NCBI GenBank assembly: GCA_019237515.1 | Contig: JAFAGX010000625.1 | Location: 1 to 5,296, forward strand | Length of the DNA: 5,296 nucleotides | From: Acidobacteriaceae bacterium | GTDB lineage: Bacteria > Acidobacteriota > Terriglobia > Terriglobales > SbA1 | Direction: 5' to 3' | Part shown: positions 5,194 through 5,296 of the stretch, piece by piece | Position numbering within the stretch: the first letter of the stretch is position 1 | Layout of the letters: each line of letters begins with the position of its first letter | Program-made: the position numbers and the translations under genes | The notes under the pieces: generated by a model | Database searches by the model: none | What the model was told of the DNA's origin: nothing | Seen by the model: only the letters and a program-made list of their open reading frames with translations

Positions 5194-5207
5194 TACTTCG
5201 GGAAGTA
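5194..5207. promoter_or_regulatory. Palindrome in the leader of the TolC-like gene (candidate operator)
   Basis: TACTTC-GG-GAAGTA is a perfect inverted repeat with 6-bp arms and a 2-nt spacer, 7 nt upstream of the ribosome binding site. If transcription starts near 5275, as the -10 box suggests, the site lies in the leader, where a bound repressor would block elongation or a folded hairpin would affect initiation of translation. A repeat of this size can arise by chance in a few kb, so position is the main argument. Confidence 0.35.
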
Positions 5208-5281
5208 GTGCTGCTCAATACCGCAATTGGATGCCGGGTGCCCAGAAAACATTCAGAATCCTGGGATCAGCATCCGCGAGA

Positions 5282-5287
5282 ATTATA
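5282..5287 (-). promoter_or_regulatory. Consensus -10 box for the TolC-like gene
   Basis: The minus strand reads TATAAT, a full match to the housekeeping -10 hexamer, in an intergenic stretch upstream of the TolC-like start. The expected -35 box lies beyond the right edge of the window and cannot be checked. The implied start near 5275 gives a leader of about 104 nt. Confidence 0.5.
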
Positions 5288-5296
5288 GGGCGGCAG

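Overview
The window looks like chromosomal DNA from an Acidobacteriota-type Gram-negative bacterium. This rests on protein style and not on a marker gene: a long TolC-family outer-membrane protein with Gly-rich loops and long Ala/Pro-rich termini, a WaaE/KdtX-type LPS-core glycosyltransferase, a DUF892/YciF ferritin-like protein with an added charged tail, and moderately GC-rich codon use. An outer-membrane efflux channel and an LPS-core sugar transferase both imply a two-membrane envelope. The phylum call is an inference.

Layout. Positions 1-329 hold no supportable gene, but contain a strong RNA-type hairpin (181-238). Positions 330-782 (+) encode a 150-aa secreted, low-complexity Ser/Gly/Thr/Gln protein with a Pro-rich tail. 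A good stem-loop followed by a T-run (805-852) ends it and lies between two convergent genes. Everything else runs on the minus strand. In transcription order from the right edge: a TolC-family outer-membrane channel (5171-3051) with its own -10 box and a palindrome in the leader; a GC-rich hairpin; a family 2 glycosyltransferase (2978-2193); a DUF892 ferritin-like protein (2028-1465); a 52-codon basic Gly/Ser-rich small ORF (1449-1291) in the same frame directly behind the DUF892 stop; and a 119-aa hydrophilic, probably disordered protein (1254-895).

How they fit. The channel and glycosyltransferase both concern the outer membrane (export, and LPS/LOS core assembly) and may share a transcript, 72 nt apart. 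The DUF892 protein and the two small charged proteins behind it form a plausible second, stress-type unit: a ferritin-like helical bundle followed by very hydrophilic partners. The most unusual point is that the basic Ser/Arg tail of the DUF892 protein resumes in the same frame after a single TAG, as if a longer tail had been cut by a stop codon or is read through. No mobile element, CRISPR array, tRNA or rRNA was seen.
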